Assembly: GCA_964485695.1 (NCBI GenBank)
Contig: CAZAKZ010000031.1
Span: 1 to 45,701 of the forward strand
Source of the DNA: CAZAKZ01 sp964485695
GTDB lineage: Bacteria; Planctomycetota; JAFGQW01
Direction: 5' to 3'
DNA length: 45,701 bases
Below are positions 8,835 to 17,532 of this stretch, in pieces (position 1 is the first letter of the stretch; each line of letters starts with the position of its first letter). The notes under the pieces are model-generated. The model was not told where the DNA came from. It saw nothing but the letters and a program-made list of their open reading frames with translations, and did no database searches. Position numbers and translations under genes: made by a program.

Positions 8835-9908
8835 TCACCCTTCCCGCTCCCATTCCGAAAGAACCGTAGCCTCCGCGGCATCCGGTTTTCGGCCGAGGAA
8901 ATAGCGTAGGTGTCCCAGCCATGTCGGCACCTTCACCAGGTAGACGTGCACCGCATACGCCAGGATGGAGGCCCCCCCCCGGTTCGACGACTTCACCAGC
9001 CAGGCCTTCCGGAGGACCAGGAGGAGAAATCCGGCGGGGATCGCGGCAAGGGCGATGAGGGGCCCGGCCATCGAAGCCGCTATCGAGAACGCCAGGGAGA
9101 GGGCGAGGAGCTGGCCCAGGTTCCGGACCACCTCGGACTTCCAGAGCGGGATGGACGTTTTCCTGAACCGCATGCCGATCTCGGCATAGGCGTATCCGCA
9201 CCGAACGCCCCGGCGCCAGTACGACCTGAACGTGTTCATGTCCATGTCGTGGTGCGCCATGGGCCGGTCCAGGTAGCGAAGCTTCAGGCCGCGGAGCCGG
9301 GCCCGCGTGCAGAGATCCGGTTCTTCTCCGGCCTCGAGGCTTTTATCGAATCCGCCCAGGGCTTCTATCATTTCCTTTCGCACCAGGACGATGCCGCCGG
9401 ACGTGCGCACCTCGGTGATGCCGGGAACCGGCGTTTCCCACTCGAAATTATAGGCGCGGTGGTAGAGGTTGGCTTCGGGGCGCATCTCTTCCAGGCGGCC
9501 GAAGACGCAGAACACCCCCGGCTCCTCCATGGCCTTGACCGCGTGCTGAAACCAGTGCCGGTCCACCTCTGTGTCGCCGTCGATGAAGTGGATCAGGTCG
9601 TGGCGGGCGCGCTTCCAGCCCAGGTTTCGCGCCAGGCCCGGCAGGGGGCGCGTGAGGCGCACCACCACGACCCGGTCGGCGTACTTCTGGGCCGTGACCA
9701 CGCTGTCGTCGTCGGAGGCGCTGTCCACGTAGAGGATCTCGAGGCGGTCGGCGGGATAGTCCGCCTCCCGGATCGACTTCAGGCACCGGTCCAGAAAGGG
9801 GCCCTCGTTCTTCCCGATGACGACGCACGAGATGCCCGGCAGGGATTCGGTTCGAGCCGGCTTCGCTTCTGTTTGGCTAGGAGCGGTCCTGGTCATGGCC
9901 TCAATCAT
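8835..9908 (-). CDS. GT2 glycosyltransferase with C-terminal membrane segments
   Basis: Family 2 glycosyltransferase of 357 residues. It shows the opening ISCVVIGKNEG, YVDSASDDDSV as the first acidic motif, and HFIDGDTEVDRHW carrying the D-x-D metal site. Later GEEPDLCTRARLRG fits the ED/acceptor motif. A hydrophobic C-terminal block (LLALSLAFSIAAS and IPAGFLLLVL) suggests membrane association. ATG 9908 overlaps the GtrA-like gene by 8 bp; an ATG at 9896 is an equally possible start. It is the last gene of the minus-strand run 13487-8835. The sugar and acceptor are unknown. Confidence 0.88.
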   Translation of the reverse strand: MIEAMTRTAPSQTEAKPARTESLPGISCVVIGKNEGPFLDRCLKSIREADYPADRLEILYVDSASDDDSVVTAQKYADRVVVVRLTRPLPGLARNLGWKRARHDLIHFIDGDTEVDRHWFQHAVKAMEEPGVFCVFGRLEEMRPEANLYHRAYNFEWETPVPGITEVRTSGGIVLVRKEMIEALGGFDKSLEAGEEPDLCTRARLRGLKLRYLDRPMAHHDMDMNTFRSYWRRGVRCGYAYAEIGMRFRKTSIPLWKSEVVRNLGQLLALSLAFSIAASMAGPLIALAAIPAGFLLLVLRKAWLVKSSNRGGASILAYAVHVYLVKVPTWLGHLRYFLGRKPDAAEATVLSEWEREG

Positions 9909-10383
9909 TCACACCGGCGGTCTCGAGGACGCGAACTTCTGCACTCCGAACGGGCGCAGCCGGGCGTTTCCGGTGCCTCACTTTCCTGCTCTTGAACACC
10001 CAGTTCCTCTGCAGCAGGTAGCTGGCCAGGGTGGCCAGGCCCAGGGCCACGACCTGGGCAGGCAGCGGGTGGATGCTCAGCCACACCAGGGCATTGAGAA
10101 AGACCAGGTTGATGAGGAACACCCCGGCATAGGTGGCTATGTATTTCTTGAAGGGGTGTTCCAGGTGGACGCGGTCCGAAAAGGTCCAGATCCGATTGAG
10201 AAGATAGCCGAGGACGATGCCCACGACGTACTCGCATGCCAGGGCGGTATTGTAGTGCACTCCGAGGAGGATGATCCACACGTACACTCCGTAGGTGACG
10301 ACGGTGTTGACGCCGCCGACGGGGCCGAATCGAATCAGTCTCGGGAGGTCGAATTTCCGGATTTCAGGTCTTGTCGACAGCAT
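9901..10383 (-). CDS. GtrA-like membrane protein
   Basis: Small integral membrane protein of 160 residues with four predicted spans: FGPVGGVNTVVTYGVYVWI, the LACEYVVGIVLGYLLNRIW segment, the helix around YAGVFLINLVFLNAL, and VVALGLATLASYLLQR. The motif NRIWTF and the final RNWVFK are hallmarks of the GtrA family, which is associated with translocation of polyprenyl-linked sugars for O-antigen and cell-wall glycosylation. It overlaps the aminotransferase gene by 20 bp and the glycosyltransferase by 8 bp, so it belongs to the same operon. With the ArnC-like transferase of this operon it could form a pair that makes and flips a polyprenyl-phosphate sugar; this pairing is inferred. Confidence 0.9.
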   Translation of the reverse strand: MLSTRPEIRKFDLPRLIRFGPVGGVNTVVTYGVYVWIILLGVHYNTALACEYVVGIVLGYLLNRIWTFSDRVHLEHPFKKYIATYAGVFLINLVFLNALVWLSIHPLPAQVVALGLATLASYLLQRNWVFKSRKVRHRKRPAAPVRSAEVRVLETAGVND

Positions 10384-11485
10384 CGTTCACAGCATCACAT
10401 ACACGGAGCACCGCCTCGCGGGAGAGCTCCGGAAAACACGGCAAGGTCAGGATGCGGCCGGCCAGGCGCTCGGTGACGGGGAGGTCGCCGGGCCCGTAGC
10501 CCAGAAATCCGTATCCGGACATGAGATGAATGGGCGTGGCGTAGTGAACGCCGGCCCCGATGCGTGCGGTCTTCAACCGTTCCATGACCGCGTCGCGCCG
10601 GTCGGTCTTGATGACGTAGAGGTGATAGGCGTGGTCCGCGCCGGGTCCCGGCGGGGTGCGCTCCGCTTCCGGCGAAAGGTTCTCGTCGTAGAGGCGGGCC
10701 GCGGCGCGCCGATTCTCAACGTGGGCCTCCAGGTGCTTCAACTTCACGCTCAGGATGGCGGCCTGGACCTCGTCCAGCCGGCTGTTCACCCCCTCCTGCT
10801 CGGCGTAGTAGGTCTTCCCGCAGCCGTAGAACCGGATTTTCCGGATGGCCTCCGCCACGCCATCCTCCGCCGCAAAGCACAAGCCGCCGTCACCGAACGC
10901 GCCGAGGTTCTTGGTGGGGTAGAACGAAAAGCACCCCACGTCCCCGAAGGTTCCGACGGCACGGCCGTGGAACCGCGCTCCCGTGGACTGGGCGCAGTCT
11001 TCCACCACCCGGAGCCCGTGTTTTTTCGTGATGGCCAATAGGCCCTCCGGGTCCACAACGTTTCCGAAGAGGTGAACCGGGATCACGGCCCGGGTCCTGT
11101 TCGTGATCAGGGCCTCGATGTGATTCAGGTCCATGAGGCACGTGGATGCGTCCACGTCGCAGAACACGGGCACGGCTCCGGCCATGCGGATGGCGCTCAC
11201 GGTGGGGATGGCGGTGTTTGAAACCGTGATCACCTCGTCCCCGGCCCTGACGTCCAGGGCCCGCAGGGCGACGGCCAGGGCGTCGGTGCCGTTGCCCACG
11301 CCGATGCCGTGGCCCCGGGCGCCCAGGTGGTCGACGAAGGCCTCCTCGAAGGCGCGCACCTCGCTGCCGAGGATGAGCATTCCGGAATCGAACACGCGGG
11401 CGACGGCCTCCAGGATCTCGGCCTTGAGGGCGGCGTACTGGGAGCGGTAGTCAAACAGAGGAATTCCAGTCATGGTGGCGGTCAT
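10364..11485 (-). CDS. DegT/DnrJ/EryC1-family sugar aminotransferase
   Basis: PLP-dependent aminotransferase of 373 residues that converts a keto-sugar nucleotide to an amino sugar, or acts on a related dehydrated sugar. The N-terminus IPLFDYRSQY is typical. NGTDAL (residues 65-70) binds the cofactor phosphate, VEDCAQ contains the Asp (about D163) that contacts the PLP ring nitrogen, and YPTKNLGAFGDGG contains the Schiff-base lysine (about K192). I chose ATG 11485, which overlaps the stop of the upstream epimerase as ATGA. An upstream ATG at 11566 would run far into the epimerase and adds non-family sequence. The neighbouring epimerase/dehydratase may supply the substrate. Confidence 0.93.
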   Translation of the reverse strand: MTATMTGIPLFDYRSQYAALKAEILEAVARVFDSGMLILGSEVRAFEEAFVDHLGARGHGIGVGNGTDALAVALRALDVRAGDEVITVSNTAIPTVSAIRMAGAVPVFCDVDASTCLMDLNHIEALITNRTRAVIPVHLFGNVVDPEGLLAITKKHGLRVVEDCAQSTGARFHGRAVGTFGDVGCFSFYPTKNLGAFGDGGLCFAAEDGVAEAIRKIRFYGCGKTYYAEQEGVNSRLDEVQAAILSVKLKHLEAHVENRRAAARLYDENLSPEAERTPPGPGADHAYHLYVIKTDRRDAVMERLKTARIGAGVHYATPIHLMSGYGFLGYGPGDLPVTERLAGRILTLPCFPELSREAVLRVCDAVNDAVDKT

Positions 11486-12474
11486 GCCCAGTAGACTTCC
11501 TTGTGTTCCTTGTAGAAGGCGACGGTCTTCTCGAGGCCCTCTTCCAGGTCCACCTCGGGGTTCCATCCCGTGGCCTCCCGGAACCGGGTGAAGTCACCGA
11601 AGTAGTTGCCGATGTCGATGATCTTCTTGTCTTCGGGGAAAGGCGCGGTCTCCACCTCGAAGGGGCAGTGCTTCTTCAAGATCGCCACGAAATCCAGAAG
11701 CGAGTGGGCCTTGTGCGATCCGAGGTTGAAGAACCTGCCCATGCATTTGTCGTTGACGATGGCCAGCAACATGGCGGCGACCACATCGTCCACGTAGTTG
11801 AAGTCCCGCAACTGCTCGCCTCCGCCGAAGAGCTTGATGGTCTCGCCACGCAAGGCCATGCGGATGAAGATGCCGGCGAATCCCTGCCGGTTGGACCGGA
11901 TCTGCTGTCTCGGCCCGAAGATGTTGGTAAGACGGAGCACCGTGGATCGGATGCCGTACGTCTCGTGGTAGAGCAGATGGTAATACTCGGCTGCCAGCTT
12001 GTTGATGCCGTTCACGTCGATGGGAATCGTCTCGTGGTCCTCGGTGACCGGCAGCACCTTCGGCTTCCCGTAGACCTGGCGGGTGGACGTGTAGAGCATG
12101 CGGACGTCCTTGTTGAACTTCCGGCATGCCTCTACCAGGTTCATGGTGGAGACGCAGTTGACGCTGAGGTCGAGCTGCGGATCTCGCATGCTGTCACCGT
12201 GACTCACCTGGCCGGCCAGGTTGAATATGTAGTCCTTGTCCTGGACCAGGACGTCCAGGGAGTTCGGGTCGCGCATATCCGAGATGTTCACCGCTACCTG
12301 GTTCCGGATCGGAGAGATGTTGAAGTAATTGCCGCCGAACTCCGGGATCAGGGAGTCGAGGAGCATGACGTTCGCCCCGTACTGGACCAGCCTGATGGCG
12401 AGGTTGCTGCCGAGAAAGCCGAGGCCGCCCGTGATGAGGACGTTCTTGTTGTGAAACTTGTCCGCCAGGTTCAT
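11482..12474 (-). CDS. NAD-dependent sugar epimerase/dehydratase (extended SDR)
   Basis: Nucleotide-sugar modifying enzyme of 330 residues. The NAD-binding Rossmann motif is GGLGFLG (residues 16-22), with an acidic residue at the end of the second strand (LLDS). YTSTRQVYGKP carries the catalytic Ser/Thr region. The usual catalytic Y-x-x-x-K is replaced: the lysine K159 is present, but the residue four before it is Asn155 (DVNGINKL). RLTNIFGPRQ and FGGGEQLRDFNYVDDVV are normal substrate-side motifs. I recall close relatives with the same DVNGINK stretch, so this may be a subfamily trait. The gene is coupled by ATGA overlaps to both neighbours. The precise reaction cannot be told. Confidence 0.9.
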   Translation of the reverse strand: MNLADKFHNKNVLITGGLGFLGSNLAIRLVQYGANVMLLDSLIPEFGGNYFNISPIRNQVAVNISDMRDPNSLDVLVQDKDYIFNLAGQVSHGDSMRDPQLDLSVNCVSTMNLVEACRKFNKDVRMLYTSTRQVYGKPKVLPVTEDHETIPIDVNGINKLAAEYYHLLYHETYGIRSTVLRLTNIFGPRQQIRSNRQGFAGIFIRMALRGETIKLFGGGEQLRDFNYVDDVVAAMLLAIVNDKCMGRFFNLGSHKAHSLLDFVAILKKHCPFEVETAPFPEDKKIIDIGNYFGDFTRFREATGWNPEVDLEEGLEKTVAFYKEHKEVYWA

Positions 12475-13487
12475 GCCTCATCCGCCTCGTTTTCGCAGTT
12501 CATGGCTTCCTTGATCACGAACTGCGGGCTGCCGCTGTCCTTGAGGAAGAGGCGACCCAGGTATTCCCCGATCATGCCCAGGGCGAAGAGCTGGACGCCT
12601 CCGATGAGGAAGACCGAAACGATGAGCGAGGCCCAGCCTGCGGGCAGATCCGGATTGAGCCACTTCTCCACGCTGAAGATCACGGCGATGATGAGTCCGA
12701 CGGCCGAAAAGACGATCCCCAGGCAAGACGCCAGCCTGAGGGGGAGGATCGAAAAGTTGGTGAACATGTTCAGCCACAGACCCAGGAGCTTGGCCAGGGT
12801 ATAGCCGGACTTTCCCTCCTCGCGCGAATCGTGCCTGACCAGCACGCGGGACCAGTTTCGGGTGAACTGCAGAACCAGGCCGTCGATGTAGGGATACGGC
12901 CCGTCGTACTTGATGAGCTCCTTCACCACGAAGCGGCTTATGGCCTTGAACGAAGAGAGATAGAGATCCCGGGGCTTTCCTATGAGGACACTGGCCACCA
13001 TGTTGTTGAACGTGCTGCCCACGTTCCTGAGGAAGTGGTGCTTCTTCTTCTCGTAGTAGGAGAAGACGACGTCGTACCCCTTGTCGATCTCATTGACCAG
13101 CTTAACGACCTCTTCCGGTGGATTCTGGAAGTCGTCGTCCATGATGACGGTATAGTCCCCGGTCACGTGGTTGAGGCCCGCCATGACCGCGTTGTGCTCC
13201 GAGAAATTCCTGGACAGGTTGAGGAATTTGACCCCATGGTGCTTCCCGGCAAGGTCCCGGCATACGTCCGCCGACCCGTCCGGACTGCAATCGTTCACGA
13301 GGACGATTTCAAGGTGATACAGGTGCCCCAGGCAGTCCATGAGCTTTTGGACCAGGCGGCCGACGGTCTTCTCGCCGCCGTAGACCGGGATGACGATGGA
13401 GAGCCGGATGCCCCTCCGGGAGGGCGTCTCCGCGGACGCGGCGGCCTGCTTTGCCGCATCAATGTACGTGGCGCCGGTAGTGGACAA
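12471..13487 (-). CDS. GT2 polyprenyl-phosphate glycosyltransferase (ArnC/DPM1-like)
   Basis: Membrane glycosyltransferase of 338 residues that probably transfers a sugar from a nucleotide donor to polyprenyl phosphate. RLSIVIPVYGGEKTV opens the GT-A domain at about residue 27; VNDCSPDGS is the first acidic motif and IMDDDFQNPPE is the D-x-D site followed by the Q-N/H-P-P motif of the ArnC/GtrB subgroup. LNLSRNFSEHNAVMAG is also diagnostic. Two C-terminal membrane helices (residues about 240-265 and 275-300) end in GMIGEYLGRLF, as in ArnC and GtrB. It is the first gene of the minus-strand operon that runs to 8835 and overlaps the epimerase start by 4 bp. Confidence 0.92.
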   Translation of the reverse strand: MSTTGATYIDAAKQAAASAETPSRRGIRLSIVIPVYGGEKTVGRLVQKLMDCLGHLYHLEIVLVNDCSPDGSADVCRDLAGKHHGVKFLNLSRNFSEHNAVMAGLNHVTGDYTVIMDDDFQNPPEEVVKLVNEIDKGYDVVFSYYEKKKHHFLRNVGSTFNNMVASVLIGKPRDLYLSSFKAISRFVVKELIKYDGPYPYIDGLVLQFTRNWSRVLVRHDSREEGKSGYTLAKLLGLWLNMFTNFSILPLRLASCLGIVFSAVGLIIAVIFSVEKWLNPDLPAGWASLIVSVFLIGGVQLFALGMIGEYLGRLFLKDSGSPQFVIKEAMNCENEADEA

Positions 13488-13643
13488 TTTCTCTTATTCC
13501 TTTCCGGGAAACTCGTTACCCCCTACATCGAAATAAAAGGGCGAATTTTCGAGGCCATTTCACCGGAAGATATGCCGATGCTTGAAATTGGGTAAGGTAA
13601 GGAATTTACACGAGTCACGTTCCGTCCGGAGAGAAAGTCCAGG
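13488..13643. promoter_or_regulatory. Divergent promoter region
   Basis: AT-richer spacer of 156 bp between the minus-strand operon that starts with the ArnC-like transferase and the plus-strand ligase-like gene. It must hold promoters for both directions. GGAGAG (13628-13633), 10 bp ahead of the plus-strand ATG, is a plausible ribosome-binding site. No single promoter pair stands out. Confidence 0.3.
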
Positions 13644-14987
13644 ATGATCTCACCCGACCACGCGCTGCTGTTCTGGATCGTCGTCAGCTTCGTGCTGACC
13701 GCGGCGATGCAGGGCCACAAGGCCTTCACGTGGGCCTTCCTGGGCGCCGTGTTCTTTCTGCCTGCCAACCTGCCCGAATCCTATCAGCTCCCCGGGCTGC
13801 CCATCCTGGCCAAGGATTCGGTGGTGACCTACGGGATGCTGCCGGCCACTCTCCTCTTTCACTGGCGGAACCTGGGCCTGAAGAACAAGTGGGATCTCCT
13901 CCTCCTTGCCATGGTCGTGTGTGCCGTGGTCACCTCCGTCGTGAACGGCCTCCAGCTCTACGACGGCCTGTCCACGGCCCTGTGCTACCTCGTGCAGATG
14001 GTCCTGGTCCTCTACCTCATGCGCGTCCACCTCCGCACCCGGGATCATGTGAAGTATTTCCTCAAGTCCTTCTACTGGCTGAGCGTCTTCTACTCGGTGC
14101 TCCTGGTCTGGGAGTGGCGCATGAGCCCGCAGCTCCACACCGACCTGTACGGGTACTTCCCCCACCAGTTCCTGCAGATGGCGCGGGGCAGCTTCTTCCG
14201 GCCGGTGGTGTTCATCGGCCACGGCCTCGACATGGGCTACCTCTACGCCGTTGTGGTGCTCCTGGGGTACGCATTCATCCGTAACCGAGATCCTGACATT
14301 CCGCCCTGGACCCTGCTCCTCCCAGCCGTCGGCCTCATGTGCTGCATGTCGCTGGGGCCGATTCTCCTGGCGCTCTTCGGCTGGATGCTCTTCAAGGTCT
14401 ACGAGCGGCGCCCCATCGGTCCGGTCGTCACGCTCGTGCCCTTCGGCGTCCTCCTCCTGTGCCTCCATTACTGCCAGGACCAGTCCAATTTCTCCTTCCT
14501 TGTCGAGTTCTTCAACCGGATCAGCCCGGAGCGGGCCGAGTCCCTCCACTACCGGCTGGAGGCCTTCGAGCTCTACATCCAGAACATCGTGAACCACCCC
14601 GTTTTCGGCCACGGCACCTGGGGCCGCGGCCGCATCGAGGGCCTGGCCACGGACTCCTCGCTGCTCATCTATCTTCTGGCCTACGGCGCGGCCTTCACCC
14701 TGTGCCTCTACGCCTGGTACTTCGCCCAGCTCACGAGCATTCGCAGGAAAGTGAACGCGCATCCGGAGGGTACGCCACGTGACTACGTAGGCGTGGCTCT
14801 CTACGGGGTCTTCTGGCTGGCCATCATGCTGAACTTTCTCGTCGAGGGCACAACCCTGATCCTTGTGGTGGTCTGTGCCTCTTATACGGGAGGCCTGCGG
14901 CCGGATCCGGAGAAGCGTGAAGAGAAGGAGGAGAAGGAGGATGCCCCGGCGCGGGAGATGGTGGCGGCGGGGGAAACCCTGGAGTGA
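13644..14987 (+). CDS. O-antigen ligase/polymerase-like membrane protein
   Basis: Multi-span protein of 447 residues with about ten hydrophobic segments and one long loop before the last helices (about residues 285-340). The loop contains ESLHYRLEAFELYIQ, HPVFGHGTWG and TDSSLLIYLLAYG, which fits the pattern of WaaL/Wzy-type proteins (R in the loop, a FGHG-type turn, then D-x-x-L before the next helix). Such proteins polymerise or transfer lipid-linked glycans on the periplasmic face. The C-terminus after residue 420 is a Glu/Lys-rich tail. It overlaps the next gene tail-to-tail by 106 bp on opposite strands. Whether it is ligase or polymerase cannot be decided. Confidence 0.78.
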   Translation: MISPDHALLFWIVVSFVLTAAMQGHKAFTWAFLGAVFFLPANLPESYQLPGLPILAKDSVVTYGMLPATLLFHWRNLGLKNKWDLLLLAMVVCAVVTSVVNGLQLYDGLSTALCYLVQMVLVLYLMRVHLRTRDHVKYFLKSFYWLSVFYSVLLVWEWRMSPQLHTDLYGYFPHQFLQMARGSFFRPVVFIGHGLDMGYLYAVVVLLGYAFIRNRDPDIPPWTLLLPAVGLMCCMSLGPILLALFGWMLFKVYERRPIGPVVTLVPFGVLLLCLHYCQDQSNFSFLVEFFNRISPERAESLHYRLEAFELYIQNIVNHPVFGHGTWGRGRIEGLATDSSLLIYLLAYGAAFTLCLYAWYFAQLTSIRRKVNAHPEGTPRDYVGVALYGVFWLAIMLNFLVEGTTLILVVVCASYTGGLRPDPEKREEKEEKEDAPAREMVAAGETLE

Positions 14988-16570
14988 ACATGCTGGTAGA
15001 CCTCGAGGCCGCCGAACTGCGCCGCCTTCCGGTAGTTCCTCGAGAGCGCATCCAGAAGTAGCGCCACGCTTTCAGCCCGGTCCTCCTCCTGGATCCACAG
15101 CCAACCGCCGCCGGGCTTCTTCGTGAGAACGATGAACACCGGGGGGGCGGCTGCCATCGCCGACCGGAATTCCTCCGCCCAGGCACCGGACTTTTCAAAG
15201 GCCGACCCGGCCGCCCAGAGCATGTAAGCGTGGCAGAATCGTGTGGGGCTCCTGCGCTGCGCAAGGAACTTCACCAGGACGGACCGCCCCCAGAGGAGCA
15301 CCGGTTGCTTTTCGTTCGACCGAGAAGCGATGTAGGAGGAGGCGTTCAGGACGTCGGCCATGGTGACGCCCGTGTCCCCGCCGTTGAAGTCCCGGAGCAG
15401 CTCTTCGTGCGCGATGTGCCCCAGAATCCACGCGGCCGGCTGCGTGAACTCCCGTTTCAGCTTGCTGGCGAGTCCGAGGGAGGCCACGAGGAGTATGGCG
15501 CCGGCGGCGAGGACTCGGGGTGAAAGCGCTTTCCGCGGCCTTTCCGTCATCGTCTTGATGCAGGCTGCCAGCACCACGGCGGTTAAAACGGCCAGGACCA
15601 TGAGCACCGGTCCGAGGTGATACCCGAATCCCTTTTGCTGGACAACGCACGAAATCGCCGTGGTGCCGAGAAGGGCAAGGGTCACCGACGGAAGCCATGC
15701 GGTGCGGGATCGCCGGAGCAGGTAGAGGCCCGCCGCGGAGGCGAGGAGAAGCCAGTGCCAGGACGGCACGGCAAAACGGCAGATACGGCCGAGGAGGTCC
15801 ACGGGTGCCGCCGACTCCAGGGCGTAGACGGCGCTGTTGAATCGAATGCTCATCTCCCACCAGTCGTCCAGAAATCCCCAGACCCGGGCTCCGGCCGCGA
15901 ACATCGCCAGGGTCAGGAGGAGGGCGGCTCCGGTGACGCACAGGTGGAGGAGGGCGGCGCCCAGGGGTATCCGGCGCCGCATCCAGTGCACCCCCGCCTG
16001 GATCGCCAGCATGAGAACGACCGCGCCGAGAGTGGGCTTGATGACCATGGCCATGCCGACGGCCGGCCCGGCGAGGGCCTGCCATGCCAGGGACCGGTCG
16101 CGGAGACCCCGCGCCTGGGCGTAGCAGGCGACGAGGAGAAAGGGAGCAGCCACGATGTCTCGCTGGCCGGAGAACCACGGTCCGGCGGTCACGTAGAGGA
16201 TCTGGTAGACCACGCCCGCCGCCGCGGCCGTTTTCCACCCGGCGAACGAGCGTACGGCGAGAAAGATGAGGACCACGGTGGCCATGAGATACAGGTAGTC
16301 AAACGTCCGCCAGGCGTGGAGGGTATTGCCGAACAGCCAGGTCGAGGCCGCGTGCAGGAACATGGCGCCCGGCCAGTTGAGCTCCACAACTTCGGCGTAG
16401 GGTGTGGCGCCCCCGAGAATGCGCCACCCGATGTAGTCGAACAGCGCCTGATCCGGACTCGGCGGGATGGCGGAGTAGAGGACGCCGAGGACGACGGAAA
16501 TGGCGACCCAGATCAAAAGCCAGATCAGGATTCGCCGCCCGGCGGGACGTCGGACAACCTCGGCGACCAC
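14882..16570 (-). CDS. GT39/ArnT-like multi-span glycosyltransferase
   Basis: Integral membrane protein of about 562 residues with roughly ten spans followed by a soluble periplasmic domain from about residue 390. After the first helix (ILIWLLIWVAISVVLGVLYS), DQALFDYIGWRILGGATPY and NWPGAMFLHA occupy the place of the first periplasmic loop with its catalytic acidic residue in GT39/GT83 enzymes. Such enzymes use polyprenyl-phosphate sugars as donors. I chose GTG 16570, five bases after the upstream stop and preceded by AAAAGGTAGG; a GTG at 16618 would overlap the upstream gene by 43 bp. The C-terminal 35 residues (Ser-rich) overlap the opposite gene's tail. The polymer target is unknown. Confidence 0.75.
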   Translation of the reverse strand: MVAEVVRRPAGRRILIWLLIWVAISVVLGVLYSAIPPSPDQALFDYIGWRILGGATPYAEVVELNWPGAMFLHAASTWLFGNTLHAWRTFDYLYLMATVVLIFLAVRSFAGWKTAAAAGVVYQILYVTAGPWFSGQRDIVAAPFLLVACYAQARGLRDRSLAWQALAGPAVGMAMVIKPTLGAVVLMLAIQAGVHWMRRRIPLGAALLHLCVTGAALLLTLAMFAAGARVWGFLDDWWEMSIRFNSAVYALESAAPVDLLGRICRFAVPSWHWLLLASAAGLYLLRRSRTAWLPSVTLALLGTTAISCVVQQKGFGYHLGPVLMVLAVLTAVVLAACIKTMTERPRKALSPRVLAAGAILLVASLGLASKLKREFTQPAAWILGHIAHEELLRDFNGGDTGVTMADVLNASSYIASRSNEKQPVLLWGRSVLVKFLAQRRSPTRFCHAYMLWAAGSAFEKSGAWAEEFRSAMAAAPPVFIVLTKKPGGGWLWIQEEDRAESVALLLDALSRNYRKAAQFGGLEVYQHVHSRVSPAATISRAGASSFSSFSSRFSGSGRRPPV

Positions 16571-16575
16571 GGTAC

Positions 16576-17532
16576 CTACCTTTTCAGAAAAAGCGATCGG
16601 AGCCTGGCCATCTGCCACCCGTGCAGGTGCTTCCGGAAGGCGGGATTTTCATACCGGCGGGTACCGGTGAGGGCCGCCCTGAAGTATCCCAGGATCATCA
16701 AGATCCCGCCCACGACATAGGGGCGCTCCTTCATCCGGAAGACGCCGCTCGCGATCATGTAGAGGGGGTGGGTGCCCATGAAGTACTGCCCGCGGCCGTG
16801 GCGCATCCGACCATGAAAGACGTTGTGGTGGGATGAGCCCATCTGCCGGAGATGATAGATCTTCAGGTCGGGATCGTCGATGCTGGCAGCCTTCCACCCG
16901 AGCTGTCGGCACCGGTGACAGTCGATGCCGTCCCACATGACCTCCTTGACGAAACCGCCGATGGCCTCGAAGCATTCGCGGCGGTAGAACTTGGCCGCGC
17001 CCAGGGAGAACTCGTCGCTGGTGTATTCGGACCGGGAGGAGAAGTCCGCCGACTTCCATCGGGACGCCAGATAGCTCTTCCCGCTCAGGGTGCCCATTTT
17101 CGGATCCCTGTCGAAGTAGTCGATGAGGCACTCGAAGTAACGGGTTCCGAATTTCAGATCGCCGTCGAGCTTGCAGAGATATCCGTAGTCAAGATCCTTG
17201 ACCATTTCGAGGCCCGCCTCGAAGGCCCGGACCACGCCCCCGCCCACCTGTCTATCCTGCCGCTTCTGTCTGCTCAGCACACGGATCCAGTCGTGCTTCT
17301 TCGCGGCCTCGGCGGCGATCTCCTGGGTCCTGTCCGTGGAACCATCGTCCACGATGACCCACATCCGTGGACGCCGGGTCTGAAGCTCCATGGACCGGAT
17401 CGTCTCCCCGAGAAGTTCTTCCTCGTTTCTGGCCGGCGTGATCACGACGTAGTCTCCGGCCCTGGCCGAGGGCTTCTTCCGGGTGGCGGTGGCGGCCGTT
17501 GTCACGGGGGGCCGTATCAGGGAAGAGGTCAT
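16576..17532 (-). CDS. GT2 glycosyltransferase
   Basis: Family 2 glycosyltransferase of 318 residues. YVVITPARNEEELL opens the domain, WVIVDDGSTDRT is the first acidic motif, YLCKLDGDLKFG holds the D-x-D metal site, and WDGIDCHRCRQLGWK is the acceptor-side motif. Residues 1-25 are a Ser/Thr/Lys-rich leader without a signal peptide. A hydrophobic stretch near residue 275 (VVGGILMILGYF) may anchor it to the membrane. ATG 17532 overlaps the WecG-type gene stop as ATGA, which fixes the start; the long open frame upstream of it is a shadow of the previous gene. The substrate is unknown. Confidence 0.9.
   Translation of the reverse strand: MTSSLIRPPVTTAATATRKKPSARAGDYVVITPARNEEELLGETIRSMELQTRRPRMWVIVDDGSTDRTQEIAAEAAKKHDWIRVLSRQKRQDRQVGGGVVRAFEAGLEMVKDLDYGYLCKLDGDLKFGTRYFECLIDYFDRDPKMGTLSGKSYLASRWKSADFSSRSEYTSDEFSLGAAKFYRRECFEAIGGFVKEVMWDGIDCHRCRQLGWKAASIDDPDLKIYHLRQMGSSHHNVFHGRMRHGRGQYFMGTHPLYMIASGVFRMKERPYVVGGILMILGYFRAALTGTRRYENPAFRKHLHGWQMARLRSLFLKR

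Noticed and set aside
14915..14943. Purine-rich repeat (GAGAAGGAGG-type) as a tandem repeat element
   Set aside because: It is the codon pattern of the Glu/Lys-rich tail of the ligase-like protein.
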